DNA of 64,000 nt from Rhizobium mesoamericanum STM3625 (GTDB lineage Bacteria; Pseudomonadota; Alphaproteobacteria; Rhizobiales; Rhizobiaceae): positions 808,798-872,797 of the forward strand of contig NZ_HF536772.1 in assembly GCF_000312665.1 (NCBI RefSeq). Reading direction: 5' to 3'. Of this stretch, positions 30,089 through 39,390 are shown piece after piece. The notes under the pieces were generated by a model. It was not told the DNA's origin, searched no databases, and saw only the letters and a program-made list of their open reading frames with translations. Position 1 is the first letter of the stretch; every line of letters begins with the position of its first letter. Position numbers and translations under genes: made by a program.

Positions 30089-31441
30089 ATGATACCAAGG
30101 GGTCAGGCCGGCGTGAGCGAAGCAGCGCAGGAAATCGATAAGCTCATGGGATTGCATCCCAAGGGCTTCGATCTATCCCTGGACCGTATTACGCGGTTGC
30201 TTTCCGTCCTTGGTGATCCGCAGAAGAAGCTGCCGCCGGTCATTCACGTGGCGGGCACGAACGGCAAGGGTTCGGTGACTGCCTTTAGCCGCGCACTTCT
30301 GGAAGCAGGCGGCTATAGCGCCCACGTCCATACATCCCCACATTTAGTCAACTGGCATGAACGCTACCGGATCGGCGCCAAGGGCGGTCGCGGGCAGCTC
30401 GTGGGAGATGCTGTTTTCGCAGAGGCGGTGCAGCGGGTGGCGGCTGCCAATGATGGGCAGAAGATTACAGTTTTCGAAATCCTGACTGCCGTCACTTTCA
30501 TTCTGTTTTCCGAGCATCCGTCCGATGCCGCCATTATCGAGGTAGGTCTCGGTGGGCGTTTCGATGCGACGAATGTCATCTCTGACCCCGCCGTCTCGGT
30601 GATTATGCCGATCTCGCTGGATCATCAACCCTATCTGGGGGATCGGGTCGAGCTGATCGCAGCCGAAAAGGCTGGCATCATGAAACGCGGCTGCCCGGTC
30701 GTCATCGGCAAGCAGGAATACGATGCCGCGCTCGACGTTCTGATGTCGACTGCCGAGCGATTGAAATGCCCTACCGCCGTCTTTGGTCAGGATTACATGG
30801 CACATGAGGAATACGGGCGTCTCGTCTATCAGGATGAGTTCGGTCTCGCCGACCTGCCGTTACCCCGCCTTCCGGGTCGTCATCAATATGCCAACGCCGC
30901 TGCGGCGATCCGCGCGGTCAAGGCTGCCGGCTTTACGGTCACCGAAACGATGATGGAAAAGGCGCTGCTATCGGTCGACTGGCCAGGTCGTCTTCAGCGT
31001 CTGAGCGACGGACACCTGATGGCCAACGCACCGGCAAAGGCGGAAATCTGGGTCGATGGGGGGCACAACCCTGGGGCCGGTGAAGTCATTGCCGAAGCAA
31101 TGGCGAATTTCGAGGAAAAGCAGCCGCGGCCGCTCTTCCTTATCATCGGCATGATCAACACTAAGGATCCGGTGGGCTACTTCAGGGCTTTCAAGGGATT
31201 GGCCGAGAAGGTCTATTGCGTGCCGATCCGTGGCAGTGACGCAATGATCGATCCAGTTATCCTCGCGAATGCCGCCTACGATGCCGGCCTCGTAGCAGAG
31301 CCGATGTCGACTGTCAGTGATGCGTTGGAGGCAATCAAGGAAGGCGCCTTCGAACAGGCCCATCCGCCGCGCATTCTGATCGGCGGTTCTCTCTATCTCG
31401 TCGGCGATGTGCTTGCCGACAATGGTACGCCACCGAAATAA
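30089..31441 (+). CDS. folC: bifunctional folylpolyglutamate synthase / dihydrofolate synthase
   Basis: FolC adds glutamate to dihydropteroate and further glutamates to folates. The ATP-binding P-loop HVAGTNGKGSVTAF is at about residues 53-66, followed by HTSPHLVNWHER. The C-terminal Mur-ligase-like domain has WVDGGHNPGAG. The start is not certain: the ATG at 30089 gives 450 residues, a little longer than usual, and later starts such as the GTG at about 30113 are possible. It ends the trpFBA-accD transcript, closed by a strong hairpin. Confidence 0.95.
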   Translation: MIPRGQAGVSEAAQEIDKLMGLHPKGFDLSLDRITRLLSVLGDPQKKLPPVIHVAGTNGKGSVTAFSRALLEAGGYSAHVHTSPHLVNWHERYRIGAKGGRGQLVGDAVFAEAVQRVAAANDGQKITVFEILTAVTFILFSEHPSDAAIIEVGLGGRFDATNVISDPAVSVIMPISLDHQPYLGDRVELIAAEKAGIMKRGCPVVIGKQEYDAALDVLMSTAERLKCPTAVFGQDYMAHEEYGRLVYQDEFGLADLPLPRLPGRHQYANAAAAIRAVKAAGFTVTETMMEKALLSVDWPGRLQRLSDGHLMANAPAKAEIWVDGGHNPGAGEVIAEAMANFEEKQPRPLFLIIGMINTKDPVGYFRAFKGLAEKVYCVPIRGSDAMIDPVILANAAYDAGLVAEPMSTVSDALEAIKEGAFEQAHPPRILIGGSLYLVGDVLADNGTPPK

Positions 31442-31442
31442 A

Positions 31443-31472
31443 AAGCCCGGCCAGTTCAAAAATGCCGGGCTT
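31443..31472. terminator. bidirectional terminator between folC and trxA
   Basis: A 9-bp perfect stem (AAGCCCGGC / GCCGGGCTT) with a 12-base loop lies between convergent genes. TTCTTCTT follows on the folC side and an A-rich run precedes it for the other direction. Confidence 0.85.
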
Positions 31473-31498
31473 CTTCTTATCTGCATGCAGGCAAATAT

Positions 31499-31819
31499 TT
31501 AAGCGGCGCTAGAGATCCAGCTCGAAAGAGCGGTCTTCGGGGCAGCGCCAACCTTGATGTCAGCAACTTCGCCGGCCTTGAACATGGCGAGCGTCGGAAT
31601 GGAACGGACGCCAAACTGAGCGGCAAGTTCTGGGTTCTCATCAATGTTGAGCTTTGCGACCTTCACCTTGCCCTGAAACTCAACGGCGAGTTCTTCAAGG
31701 CTCGGAGCGATCATCTTGCATGGTCCGCACCATTCAGCCCAGAAATCGACGACGACGGGTTCTGCGGATTCGAGAACTTCAGACTGGAAGTTGTTAATAT
31801 CGACTTTTACGGTAGCCAT
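31499..31819 (-). CDS. trxA: thioredoxin
   Basis: Thioredoxin reduces protein disulfides in the cytoplasm. The active site WCGPC is at residues 30-34 and the cis-proline loop is RSIPTLAMF. The length is 106 residues. It follows addA after 72 bases on the same strand and could have its own promoter there. Confidence 0.98.
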   Translation of the reverse strand: MATVKVDINNFQSEVLESAEPVVVDFWAEWCGPCKMIAPSLEELAVEFQGKVKVAKLNIDENPELAAQFGVRSIPTLAMFKAGEVADIKVGAAPKTALSSWISSAA

Positions 31820-31891
31820 AGGCTGCTCCTTTACGGATTCCTGTTGAAGCTCATGTGAGCGTGCGGCGCGGCAATTTCAATGCCCGGTATT

Positions 31892-34800
31892 TCACTTTGT
31901 TTCGAGTTGCGCAAGCGCCGACGCCAGGGCATCGGGCGTCAACATGTGAACGGAACCGTTTTCGGTGTAGACGAGCAGGCAATCGATTTCCTTGCCTGGA
32001 TAGAGTGGTGCCAAGATCTCGCGATAGATGGCAAGCTGCGCCTTGTGGGCAAAAGGGATCGACTCTTCCGTCTGCGGCGGGACGCGATTGGTCTTATAGT
32101 CGAGCACCACGACGCGATCGTCGAAAACCGCCATTCTATCCACGCGACCCGAAACGGCGTGGTCCACTCCGCCGATCGTCAGTGTGCCCATGATCGAGAC
32201 TTCCGGCTGTGTATGGGCCGAGAACACCGGCTCGAGGTTCGGGTCGCGCAACAGTCTCAATACTGAATCGACCAGTTGCTGTCGCTCGGCTTCCGGCCAG
32301 AAAGACGCCGCACGTCTGACGTAGCGCATGGCCGCATCTGCCTGCACGCTATGCGGCACGTCTGGCAGCGTCTGCAGCATACGGTGGAGAAGCCTTCCCT
32401 TCTGCAGTGACCGGTCCGGCTTGCCTTTTTCAGCAAAAAGTGGGGAGGCGACTAGGAGATCGTCTGCCCCATCATCAACGATCGTTCCCACCCCAGATGG
32501 GCTCAGCGGGCGAGGCAGTTGCTTGCGCGACTGCAGCGGCCTGTCGAGGCTGGGCGGGATGGACTCTTGCCTAGCCGCCTGTTCGACGTGTCCCAGTCGT
32601 TCAAAGCTTCGCGCGACCCGCGGAACCCGCCATTCGACGCCAGCCCAGCTACCGTCCGGTCCAGAAAATGTCGCTGCCGATACGTGCGGGTGGCTGTCTG
32701 TCATCGCAGCAGAAATCATTGCATGCCAGGTGTCTGTGTTGGGCCGGACACCTCTGTAACCGCAAACGGTAAGTCGGTCGGCAGCTCGGGTCATCGCGAC
32801 ATAGAGCAGGCGTCGGTATTCCTGTTCCGCCAATGCCTGGATGCGTGTCGCGTCTGCTTTGGTAAGGGAGTTGCTGAGGTCGCCGAGCGGAACCCAGGCT
32901 GGCATCGGCGGTTCGCCCTGCTCCTGCTCCAGCAACCGGAGTTTGGGCATGTGCGAGTGCGTGAAGGCTTTGGATCCGCCATCGACAAGGAACACCACAG
33001 GTGCCTCAAGGCCCTTTGATGCGTGCACGGTCATTATCCGAACTTCGTTGCGACCCTTGTCCTGCTCGCGTTTTACCTCTGGCGCTTCGATCTCAAGCGT
33101 GGATATGAAGGATTGCAGACCGGGCAGACCCGAACTTTCGTGATCGAGCGCGAACGTCAAGAATTCATCAAGAATATCGCTCACCTCGGTTCCAAGCCGG
33201 GCCAGGAATTGTCGTCGTCCGCCATGGCAGCCGAGAACGCGCGCATAGAAGTCGTGGACCGACAGGCTCTTGGATTCATCCAAGAAGACCTTGAGACGTG
33301 AGACCGCCGTCTCGAAGCGCGCCCTGCCGTCGGCGGCGAACTTTTGCACGTGCACCCAAGCGCTCGCGTCTTCCGAGCGAAGGGCCGCAACGGCAAACAC
33401 GTCCTCTTCGCTCAGATCGAGAAGCGGGCTCTTCATGAGCGCGGCCAGGGAAAGGTCATCTTCGGGCAGTAGCAGAAAGCGACCGAGCGCCACGAGGTCC
33501 TGAACTGCGATGTGGCTTGTCAGGCGCAGGCGATCGGCACCGGCAACCGGTATGTCGCCACGCCGTTTCAGCGCACGGGTCAATGCGTTGACGAAAGCGT
33601 CCCGCTTGCGCACGAGGACGAGGATATCCCCAGCCTCGATCAGTCGTTCTTTCCCTTTCTCGACAATGGTTTCCCGACCCACCAGATTGCCTATCGTATG
33701 GGCGATGCGACGCGCGAGAATGGATGGCGGGGCGCTCTCCGGCGTCGCATCAAAAGGTGCGGTCCAGTCTTCTTCCTTAATCGCCACCTCAGGCACAACC
33801 ATGTCCCAGAGGTCGACTGCGCCGGGATGGCCGATGCGATTTGAACGATGAACTACCGGCTCGCCCGTCGCGCTCAACCCGCGAGCATTTTCGGCCGGCG
33901 TGAAGATATGATCGACAGCGGCGAGGACATCCGAGGTCGATCTGAACGAGAGCGGAAGCCGGACCGTCGAGAAAGCAAGCCCGCTTTGGGAGACGCGCCG
34001 GCGCGTCTCCTGGCTTTCCTGCGAGAAGCGCTCGGGACGAGCGCCCTGGAACGAATAGATGGATTGCTTTTCATCCCCAACGGCAAACAGGGTTCGCACT
34101 GCATTGCGGGCGCTTTCGCCTGAAAAAAAATCTTCGGCCAGCGACTGGATGACGCTCCACTGGATCGGGCTCGTGTCCTGTGCCTCGTCCACGAGGATAT
34201 GATCAATGCCCTGGTCGAGCTTGTAGTGGATCCATGGGCCAACGTCGCTCTTGTTCAAGAGCTCGGCGGTCCGCGTTATCAGATCCTCGAAATCGAGTTG
34301 GCTGCGTTGCTTCTTAAGGTCGTCGTAGTGCTTGTTGAGGCGGTCAGCGAGAATCAGCGCTGCGTGCGTGGCCTCGAACATACGCGCCGTTTTCAACCGA
34401 TCTCGGCACAACACGACGTGCGCTCGGGCCGTTGCCACAGCATCGGCCAGTTCGGGCGCTTCGTTCAACATTGCCTTCACGACAAATTGCGAATCCGCCT
34501 TCGGTTCTCCCTTGGCGGTCAGGAAAATCTTCTCCAGCAGCGAAGCGCGGCGCGCAGCATCATGTTCGCGCGCAACCGACCGCAAGCCGGCTGCGATATC
34601 CTGCACCTTGACGCCACCCTTCTGGCCGGCAACGCCCAAATACAGGTCAAGTACACCGCCGCACAGGCCCGGAAGCGGCCAATACTCTTCGGCGATTGCA
34701 GTTGCCGTGTCATTGGCCGAAAGGCGAAGCTTCTTGCGCAGGACGGTATCGAGACCACCTTTTCGTTCTGCTTCTCGCATAAAGCTCTGGATCGCATTGC

Positions 34801-35443
34801 GATTGGCAATGATCTCTTCCAGCAGGTTTTCCAGGCCCGATTCATCGCCGAGATTGAGGACATAGGCAAAGGCCCGCGCGAGTGCGGGGTCATCCTCCGG
34901 CGTGGTCGCCGTGAGGAGAGACCGCCGTGCATCCGCCAAAAGCGTTGCGGCTGCCCGATCGTCGAGCACCGAGAAGTGCCCGGCCACGTTGGCTTCGAGC
35001 GGAAACTGATGCAGCAGGGCCTCACAAAATGCGTGAATGGTCTGGATCTTCAGGCCGCCTGGTGTCTCGAGCGCTTTGGCAAAAAGCCGCCTTGCGTCCG
35101 CACGCTTCAGGGCATCCGGCGCCTTGCCCTCGATCCGCGCGATCCGCTCTTCAAGCTCTTCGTCCGACAGAACGGCCCACTCTGCGAGCCGCTCGAAGAC
35201 GCGGTTAGACATTTCCGAGGCCGCTGCTTTCGTATAGGTGAGACATAATATTGCCGATGGCCGCGCTCCGGCGAGCAGCAACCGAATGACGCGCTGTGTC
35301 AGAACGTGGGTCTTTCCCGAGCCGGCGTTCGCCGAAACCCAGGCCGAGCGCTGCGGATCCGATGCAATCGATTGCTGGATCGTCGTCCAACTCGTCCAGG
35401 CGAGGGGATCGTCGTCCTCGGGCAATGAAGGTTCGTCATTCAT
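31892..35443 (-). CDS. addA: double-strand break repair helicase-nuclease AddA
   Basis: AddA with AddB unwinds and trims DNA ends at double-strand breaks and readies them for RecA. The UvrD-type helicase starts with Walker A SANAGSGKTHVL (about residues 37-48) and has the Walker B ILVDEAQDTSPIQW. The C-terminal RecB-type nuclease motif VVVLDYKTNR is present. The frame extends to 35539, but the ATG at 35443 (MNDEPSLPEDD, 1183 residues) fits the family and overlaps addB by 8 bases. This overlap suggests the two subunits are made together. Confidence 0.96.
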   Translation of the reverse strand: MNDEPSLPEDDDPLAWTSWTTIQQSIASDPQRSAWVSANAGSGKTHVLTQRVIRLLLAGARPSAILCLTYTKAAASEMSNRVFERLAEWAVLSDEELEERIARIEGKAPDALKRADARRLFAKALETPGGLKIQTIHAFCEALLHQFPLEANVAGHFSVLDDRAAATLLADARRSLLTATTPEDDPALARAFAYVLNLGDESGLENLLEEIIANRNAIQSFMREAERKGGLDTVLRKKLRLSANDTATAIAEEYWPLPGLCGGVLDLYLGVAGQKGGVKVQDIAAGLRSVAREHDAARRASLLEKIFLTAKGEPKADSQFVVKAMLNEAPELADAVATARAHVVLCRDRLKTARMFEATHAALILADRLNKHYDDLKKQRSQLDFEDLITRTAELLNKSDVGPWIHYKLDQGIDHILVDEAQDTSPIQWSVIQSLAEDFFSGESARNAVRTLFAVGDEKQSIYSFQGARPERFSQESQETRRRVSQSGLAFSTVRLPLSFRSTSDVLAAVDHIFTPAENARGLSATGEPVVHRSNRIGHPGAVDLWDMVVPEVAIKEEDWTAPFDATPESAPPSILARRIAHTIGNLVGRETIVEKGKERLIEAGDILVLVRKRDAFVNALTRALKRRGDIPVAGADRLRLTSHIAVQDLVALGRFLLLPEDDLSLAALMKSPLLDLSEEDVFAVAALRSEDASAWVHVQKFAADGRARFETAVSRLKVFLDESKSLSVHDFYARVLGCHGGRRQFLARLGTEVSDILDEFLTFALDHESSGLPGLQSFISTLEIEAPEVKREQDKGRNEVRIMTVHASKGLEAPVVFLVDGGSKAFTHSHMPKLRLLEQEQGEPPMPAWVPLGDLSNSLTKADATRIQALAEQEYRRLLYVAMTRAADRLTVCGYRGVRPNTDTWHAMISAAMTDSHPHVSAATFSGPDGSWAGVEWRVPRVARSFERLGHVEQAARQESIPPSLDRPLQSRKQLPRPLSPSGVGTIVDDGADDLLVASPLFAEKGKPDRSLQKGRLLHRMLQTLPDVPHSVQADAAMRYVRRAASFWPEAERQQLVDSVLRLLRDPNLEPVFSAHTQPEVSIMGTLTIGGVDHAVSGRVDRMAVFDDRVVVLDYKTNRVPPQTEESIPFAHKAQLAIYREILAPLYPGKEIDCLLVYTENGSVHMLTPDALASALAQLETK

Positions 35444-38400
35444 CGCCGGTTGCCTCTTCGCTTTCTGCAGCAGACCATTCGGACACGCGCGCCAGATGAT
35501 CGTAGTCGCCACCAAAGTCAAACTGTTGTGCCGGCACAAGCCGCGAGGTGAAACCCTTCTCGCCCGACTGCAGAAGCGAAACGAACCTGATCAACTGATC
35601 GATCGAGTCCGAAGCCAGATCCATAGCCGATTTCGCCCTGTCAGCTCTGGTCGAGGTCTCGTTGTTGACCGTGTCGACCCGGAAGCGATCGCCCGGCCGC
35701 AAGCGTACGTAAAGAAGATCCTGTGGAACCAGACTGCCAACATCCCGGAAGGCGCCGGCACGAAGCGCGGCCGCCTCCAGCGCCAATTGGGGATCGAGAA
35801 GTGCACGCGCCTGAGCCGGCGAGGGATTATGCCCAGTCTTGTAATCGATGATGTCCGCAGTGCCAGTTGCAGTGATATCGATCCGGTCGGCGACGCCGCT
35901 GAGCCGGATACCGATGGGCTCCAACTCGATACCACCACGCACCTCTGTCAGCGTTCTTCGAATGCCTGGCCGCCGCTGTGCCTCCCACTCAAGAAAAGAA
36001 CGGGCAACCTCCCGGAAACGCGGACGCCAAACCGCATCGATATGTGCGGGGAGCTGCTCCGTATCGAAGAGCTCAGTCAGAATAATCTCCATCGCGCTTT
36101 CCGCAGCCGGTGTTCCAGCGATATGGCCTTCGCTTACAAAGCGGTCGATGATCTTGTGATAGAGCGTTCCGCGCTCTGCGGCGCCAGGATCTCGGTTGAA
36201 CGGAGCGACGGGATCGAGCCGTAGAACGCGGCGCGCATAGATCGCATAGGGGTCGCGGCGCAAGCGCCCGACTTCACTGAACGAGTACGACTTCGGCTGC
36301 ATCTCCCGCGGCGGCGTCGGACTCGGACGCTGCGCGGGCGCTTGTCGGTCACCTTGGTCAATCAGGTTTGCCCAGTGCACAAGACTGTCACCACGGCTTT
36401 TGAGTTCGGCTTCGAACGCCTTGCCCCCGAAGGCAAGCAGTCGTTGCAGCCAGCGCGATGCGACGGTGGCCGTCGAACCTTGTCTCAGGGCGCGTGAATA
36501 GATGAGATGACGCGTCCCACTCGCCATTTCAAAATCGTGCGCCAGCTGGCCGATCCGCCGTTCCGGCGGCTCAAGGCCAATCTCCGTCTTCATCGTGCGG
36601 GAGACGAAGGGATTGTTGGACGTCTGCCCCGGCCACGATCCTTCGTTCAGCCCTCCGAGGATGAGCGTGTCCACGCTCTGGAGGCGCGCTTCCAGCGTGC
36701 CGAAGATGAACACTCTAGGGTGGCTCAGCGCCCGTGGTTTTGCCGCCTGTCCCGCCAAGAGTGCTGCGACGATATCGATCCATTGCGGACCGTCGGCGTC
36801 GATCTGCCCTTCGGTTTCGATGACTTCGCCGAGCATTGAAGCCAGCGTATTACCGGCCTCTCCCGACCATAATCCGGCAAGGTCGCCACGTTCGTCCCTC
36901 GCTACCGCCTCCAGCGTGCGCCCGGTGCGTCTTGCCCAGTCGGAGAGCGCGAAACTGGTCGTCAAGCCACGTTTTTCGGGCAGGCATCTGACAAGCGCGG
37001 ATGCCAGCGGTTCGGTGGCTGCAGTAACCCGGCGGGCAAGCTCCCGCGCAAAGTCGATGGCATTCACGGGGAGTGCTTTGCGCCACTGCGGCGCGTGGCG
37101 ATCCAAGGCGTGCTCAGACAACCGTTTTTCGAGGAGCGGTTCCAGTGTAGCGATGTCGACGTCGGCGATGCCACCGCGTAGCGCCAGAAGCTCAAGTGCC
37201 CTTACCGCTTCGGCAAGCACGCGGCGCTCCAGCCCGAAATGTGCAAGCGGATGTTTGAGCAAGCCCACAATGGCGACAGGATCGCCCGGGCGAAGCGTTG
37301 CCTCGAGCAGCAGTTGCAGCAATGTCCCCTGCGGTGTCGCTGACAGCGGGGTGCCGGCTGAGTCGTCGGCGATGATGCCGAAGCGTGACAATTCCGTGGT
37401 CACCCGGCGCGCCAGATTACGATCGGGCGTGATCAGCGCCGCGCGGCTTTCACCGTCAATGCCGGGGCATTCGAGCGCCAGACGGAGCGCGATGGCGATG
37501 GCAGTGGCCTCCTCTCGCTCGTTGCCCGCTTCGATCAACGAGACGTCGGCGAATGCTGAAGAAATGGCCGCGTCGGACAGGCCCGCCTTCCACGCGCCCC
37601 AATCGCTGCTGGCTTCGGCCGGCGCGAGCGCATGCGAGAGGATTTCACTACGCAGCCGCAAGTCCTCGGTAGGCTCCGCAAGCGGCATTACGTCGTCACG
37701 AGTAAGGTGCAGCCGCTTCAACAGTTGAGCGAGGCCGTATTGCGAGTGGCTGCGACTTGCCGGGTCCGCCGGCTGATCTTTTCGGTCCTCCGGCGCCACC
37801 ATTCTCCAATGCCCTTCAGGCATCCCGAGGTCGAGACCCGGCAGCACAATGACACCATCCTGAAGATTGGCCACCGCCGCAATCAGGTCGGCTGTCGCCG
37901 GCACCGAGCCCGTCGATCCAGCAATGATGATGGGCCCCATCGGGGGGACTGTCGCAATGCGATTCGCTTCCGCGCGAAGGATAGCGTTGCGGTGCCTCGC
38001 AGGGGACGACTTGCCGAGCTCGTTCAATCTTTCGGGCCAATAAACACTGGCGATTTGCAGGAATTCGGCGGTCAGCTGCCACCAGAGCGCATAGTCTTTC
38101 GCGTTCAGGCGAGACAGTTCGGTCCAATCCCGATCCTCGGTTTCGATGGCGTCAATTAATTCCGCAAGATTGCGCGCAAGCCAAATGGCATCAGCAGGGC
38201 TCGCGGGCGCGACGAGTGGCGAATCCGAATGGATGCTGCGGACGATCTCCGGCAGCTTATTTCGCCAGGCAAGGACGAGGCGTGCGAGTTCTAGCAGGCG
38301 GGCGGTGTTCGAAAGCGGCTGGGCGAGATCCAACGTCGCCGGCAGGGCTTCATCAAAATACCCCATGTCGTCGTCAGTTTCACCAAGCGGCCGGATGACC

Positions 38401-38630
38401 GGCAAGATTGCCGATCGGCCGCCAAGGAGATCGACGAATTCGGAACGCAGCACGCGCGCGGCGCGTCTCGTCGGCAGATAGATGGTTACCTTTGAAAGCG
38501 ACAGAGGGTCGTCAGGATCATACCGGAAACAACGCGTCAGCCTGCCGTCACAGAGGCTTTCGGCAAGGGTCTTCAGGAAAGGAAACCCTGCTGGGATAGT
38601 CAAAATCCTCGGCCGATGCTCTTCGACCAT
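35436..38630 (-). CDS. addB: double-strand break repair protein AddB
   Basis: AddB is the second subunit of the AddAB helicase-nuclease. The 1064-residue protein has an inactivated helicase-like N-terminal region with no P-loop visible. Its C-terminal nuclease domain carries ADIIDYKTGHNPSPAQA with the catalytic Asp and Lys. The four-cysteine iron-sulphur cluster that surrounds the nuclease in Bacillus AddB is not visible; the C-terminal 250 residues contain no cysteine. The start at 38630 is 3 bases after the murU-like gene. Confidence 0.94.
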   Translation of the reverse strand: MVEEHRPRILTIPAGFPFLKTLAESLCDGRLTRCFRYDPDDPLSLSKVTIYLPTRRAARVLRSEFVDLLGGRSAILPVIRPLGETDDDMGYFDEALPATLDLAQPLSNTARLLELARLVLAWRNKLPEIVRSIHSDSPLVAPASPADAIWLARNLAELIDAIETEDRDWTELSRLNAKDYALWWQLTAEFLQIASVYWPERLNELGKSSPARHRNAILRAEANRIATVPPMGPIIIAGSTGSVPATADLIAAVANLQDGVIVLPGLDLGMPEGHWRMVAPEDRKDQPADPASRSHSQYGLAQLLKRLHLTRDDVMPLAEPTEDLRLRSEILSHALAPAEASSDWGAWKAGLSDAAISSAFADVSLIEAGNEREEATAIAIALRLALECPGIDGESRAALITPDRNLARRVTTELSRFGIIADDSAGTPLSATPQGTLLQLLLEATLRPGDPVAIVGLLKHPLAHFGLERRVLAEAVRALELLALRGGIADVDIATLEPLLEKRLSEHALDRHAPQWRKALPVNAIDFARELARRVTAATEPLASALVRCLPEKRGLTTSFALSDWARRTGRTLEAVARDERGDLAGLWSGEAGNTLASMLGEVIETEGQIDADGPQWIDIVAALLAGQAAKPRALSHPRVFIFGTLEARLQSVDTLILGGLNEGSWPGQTSNNPFVSRTMKTEIGLEPPERRIGQLAHDFEMASGTRHLIYSRALRQGSTATVASRWLQRLLAFGGKAFEAELKSRGDSLVHWANLIDQGDRQAPAQRPSPTPPREMQPKSYSFSEVGRLRRDPYAIYARRVLRLDPVAPFNRDPGAAERGTLYHKIIDRFVSEGHIAGTPAAESAMEIILTELFDTEQLPAHIDAVWRPRFREVARSFLEWEAQRRPGIRRTLTEVRGGIELEPIGIRLSGVADRIDITATGTADIIDYKTGHNPSPAQARALLDPQLALEAAALRAGAFRDVGSLVPQDLLYVRLRPGDRFRVDTVNNETSTRADRAKSAMDLASDSIDQLIRFVSLLQSGEKGFTSRLVPAQQFDFGGDYDHLARVSEWSAAESEEATGDE

Positions 38631-38633
38631 TGG

Positions 38634-39365
38634 TCATGCAAACGTCCGGTATCGCCGGATCGTTTCCTCCGCTTCGCCGATCGCCTCGGGCGTGCCGACC
38701 GTAAGCCAGTGTCCTTCGAGGACTGTGCCGTAAAGTCGCCTACGAGAGATCGCCTTGTCGAAATAGAGATTGAGGTTGAATGGATCGGCCGGAGCGTCAT
38801 CAAGGAACGATGTGTCCATGGCAATCGCACCGGCGTAGACGACTGGGCCGGGCCCGGATTCGGTAAAGCGCGTCAATCGGCCATCCACGGCCATATTAAA
38901 ATCGTTCTTGCCATTATGCCCGGTGGTATCCTCCAATTTTACACAAAGCATCGCCATGTCCATGCGTTGTGGATCAAAGAAGCCGGCTAAACGTGTCAGG
39001 TTGCTTGGAGCGCCCGGACGCTCCCCGATCCAGAAAAGGTCGGCATTCGTGACGAACACCTTGCCGGGTGGAAGCAGCTTCAGGCCCCTTGCAAGCCCAC
39101 CGCCGTTGTTCATCAGTTTCTCACGTTCGTCGGAAACAGTGATCTCGAGGTTTTTGTAGCAAGCCAAGTGAGTCATCATTTGGTCGGCATGATGGTGAAC
39201 ATTGACCACGACCCGTTCCACGCCGGCCTCCGCAAGCGAATCCAGCGCATAGTCGATCATCGCCTTACCGTCGACCTTCACGAGCGGTTTCGGAATGGTG
39301 TCGGTGATTGGCCGCATGCGGGTCCCAAGACCTGCAGCAAGAACCATGGCTTGCTTGATGCTCAT
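38634..39365 (-). CDS. murU: MurU-like N-acetylmuramate 1-phosphate uridylyltransferase
   Basis: The enzyme is a sugar-1-phosphate nucleotidyltransferase. The N-terminus AMVLAAGLGTRMRPITDTIP is the NTP-binding loop, followed by PKPLVKVDGK. Distinct MurU-type blocks are also present: NNGGGLARGLKLL, GHNGKNDFNM and the C-terminal GHWLTVGTPEAIGEAE. In Pseudomonas, MurU makes UDP-MurNAc from MurNAc-1-phosphate in a recycling route that bypasses MurA. The AmgK-like kinase that supplies its substrate is encoded immediately upstream (25 bases away), which strongly supports the assignment. The pathway role here is inferred. Confidence 0.85.
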   Translation of the reverse strand: MSIKQAMVLAAGLGTRMRPITDTIPKPLVKVDGKAMIDYALDSLAEAGVERVVVNVHHHADQMMTHLACYKNLEITVSDEREKLMNNGGGLARGLKLLPPGKVFVTNADLFWIGERPGAPSNLTRLAGFFDPQRMDMAMLCVKLEDTTGHNGKNDFNMAVDGRLTRFTESGPGPVVYAGAIAMDTSFLDDAPADPFNLNLYFDKAISRRRLYGTVLEGHWLTVGTPEAIGEAEETIRRYRTFA

Positions 39366-39390
39366 TTGATCCGAGAAACTATGATTCGCT

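Noticed and set aside
30242-30253. ATTCACGTGG in folC, similar to a parS core
   Set aside because: Only one arm matches; it encodes the invariant HVAG of the P-loop.
33342-33349. GCACGTGC palindrome in addA
   Set aside because: Short E-box-like palindrome inside conserved coding sequence; lacks the TTT/AAA arms of parS.
34199-35248. A 349-codon plus-strand frame opposite addA
   Set aside because: No recognisable domain; it is antisense to the conserved helicase region of addA.
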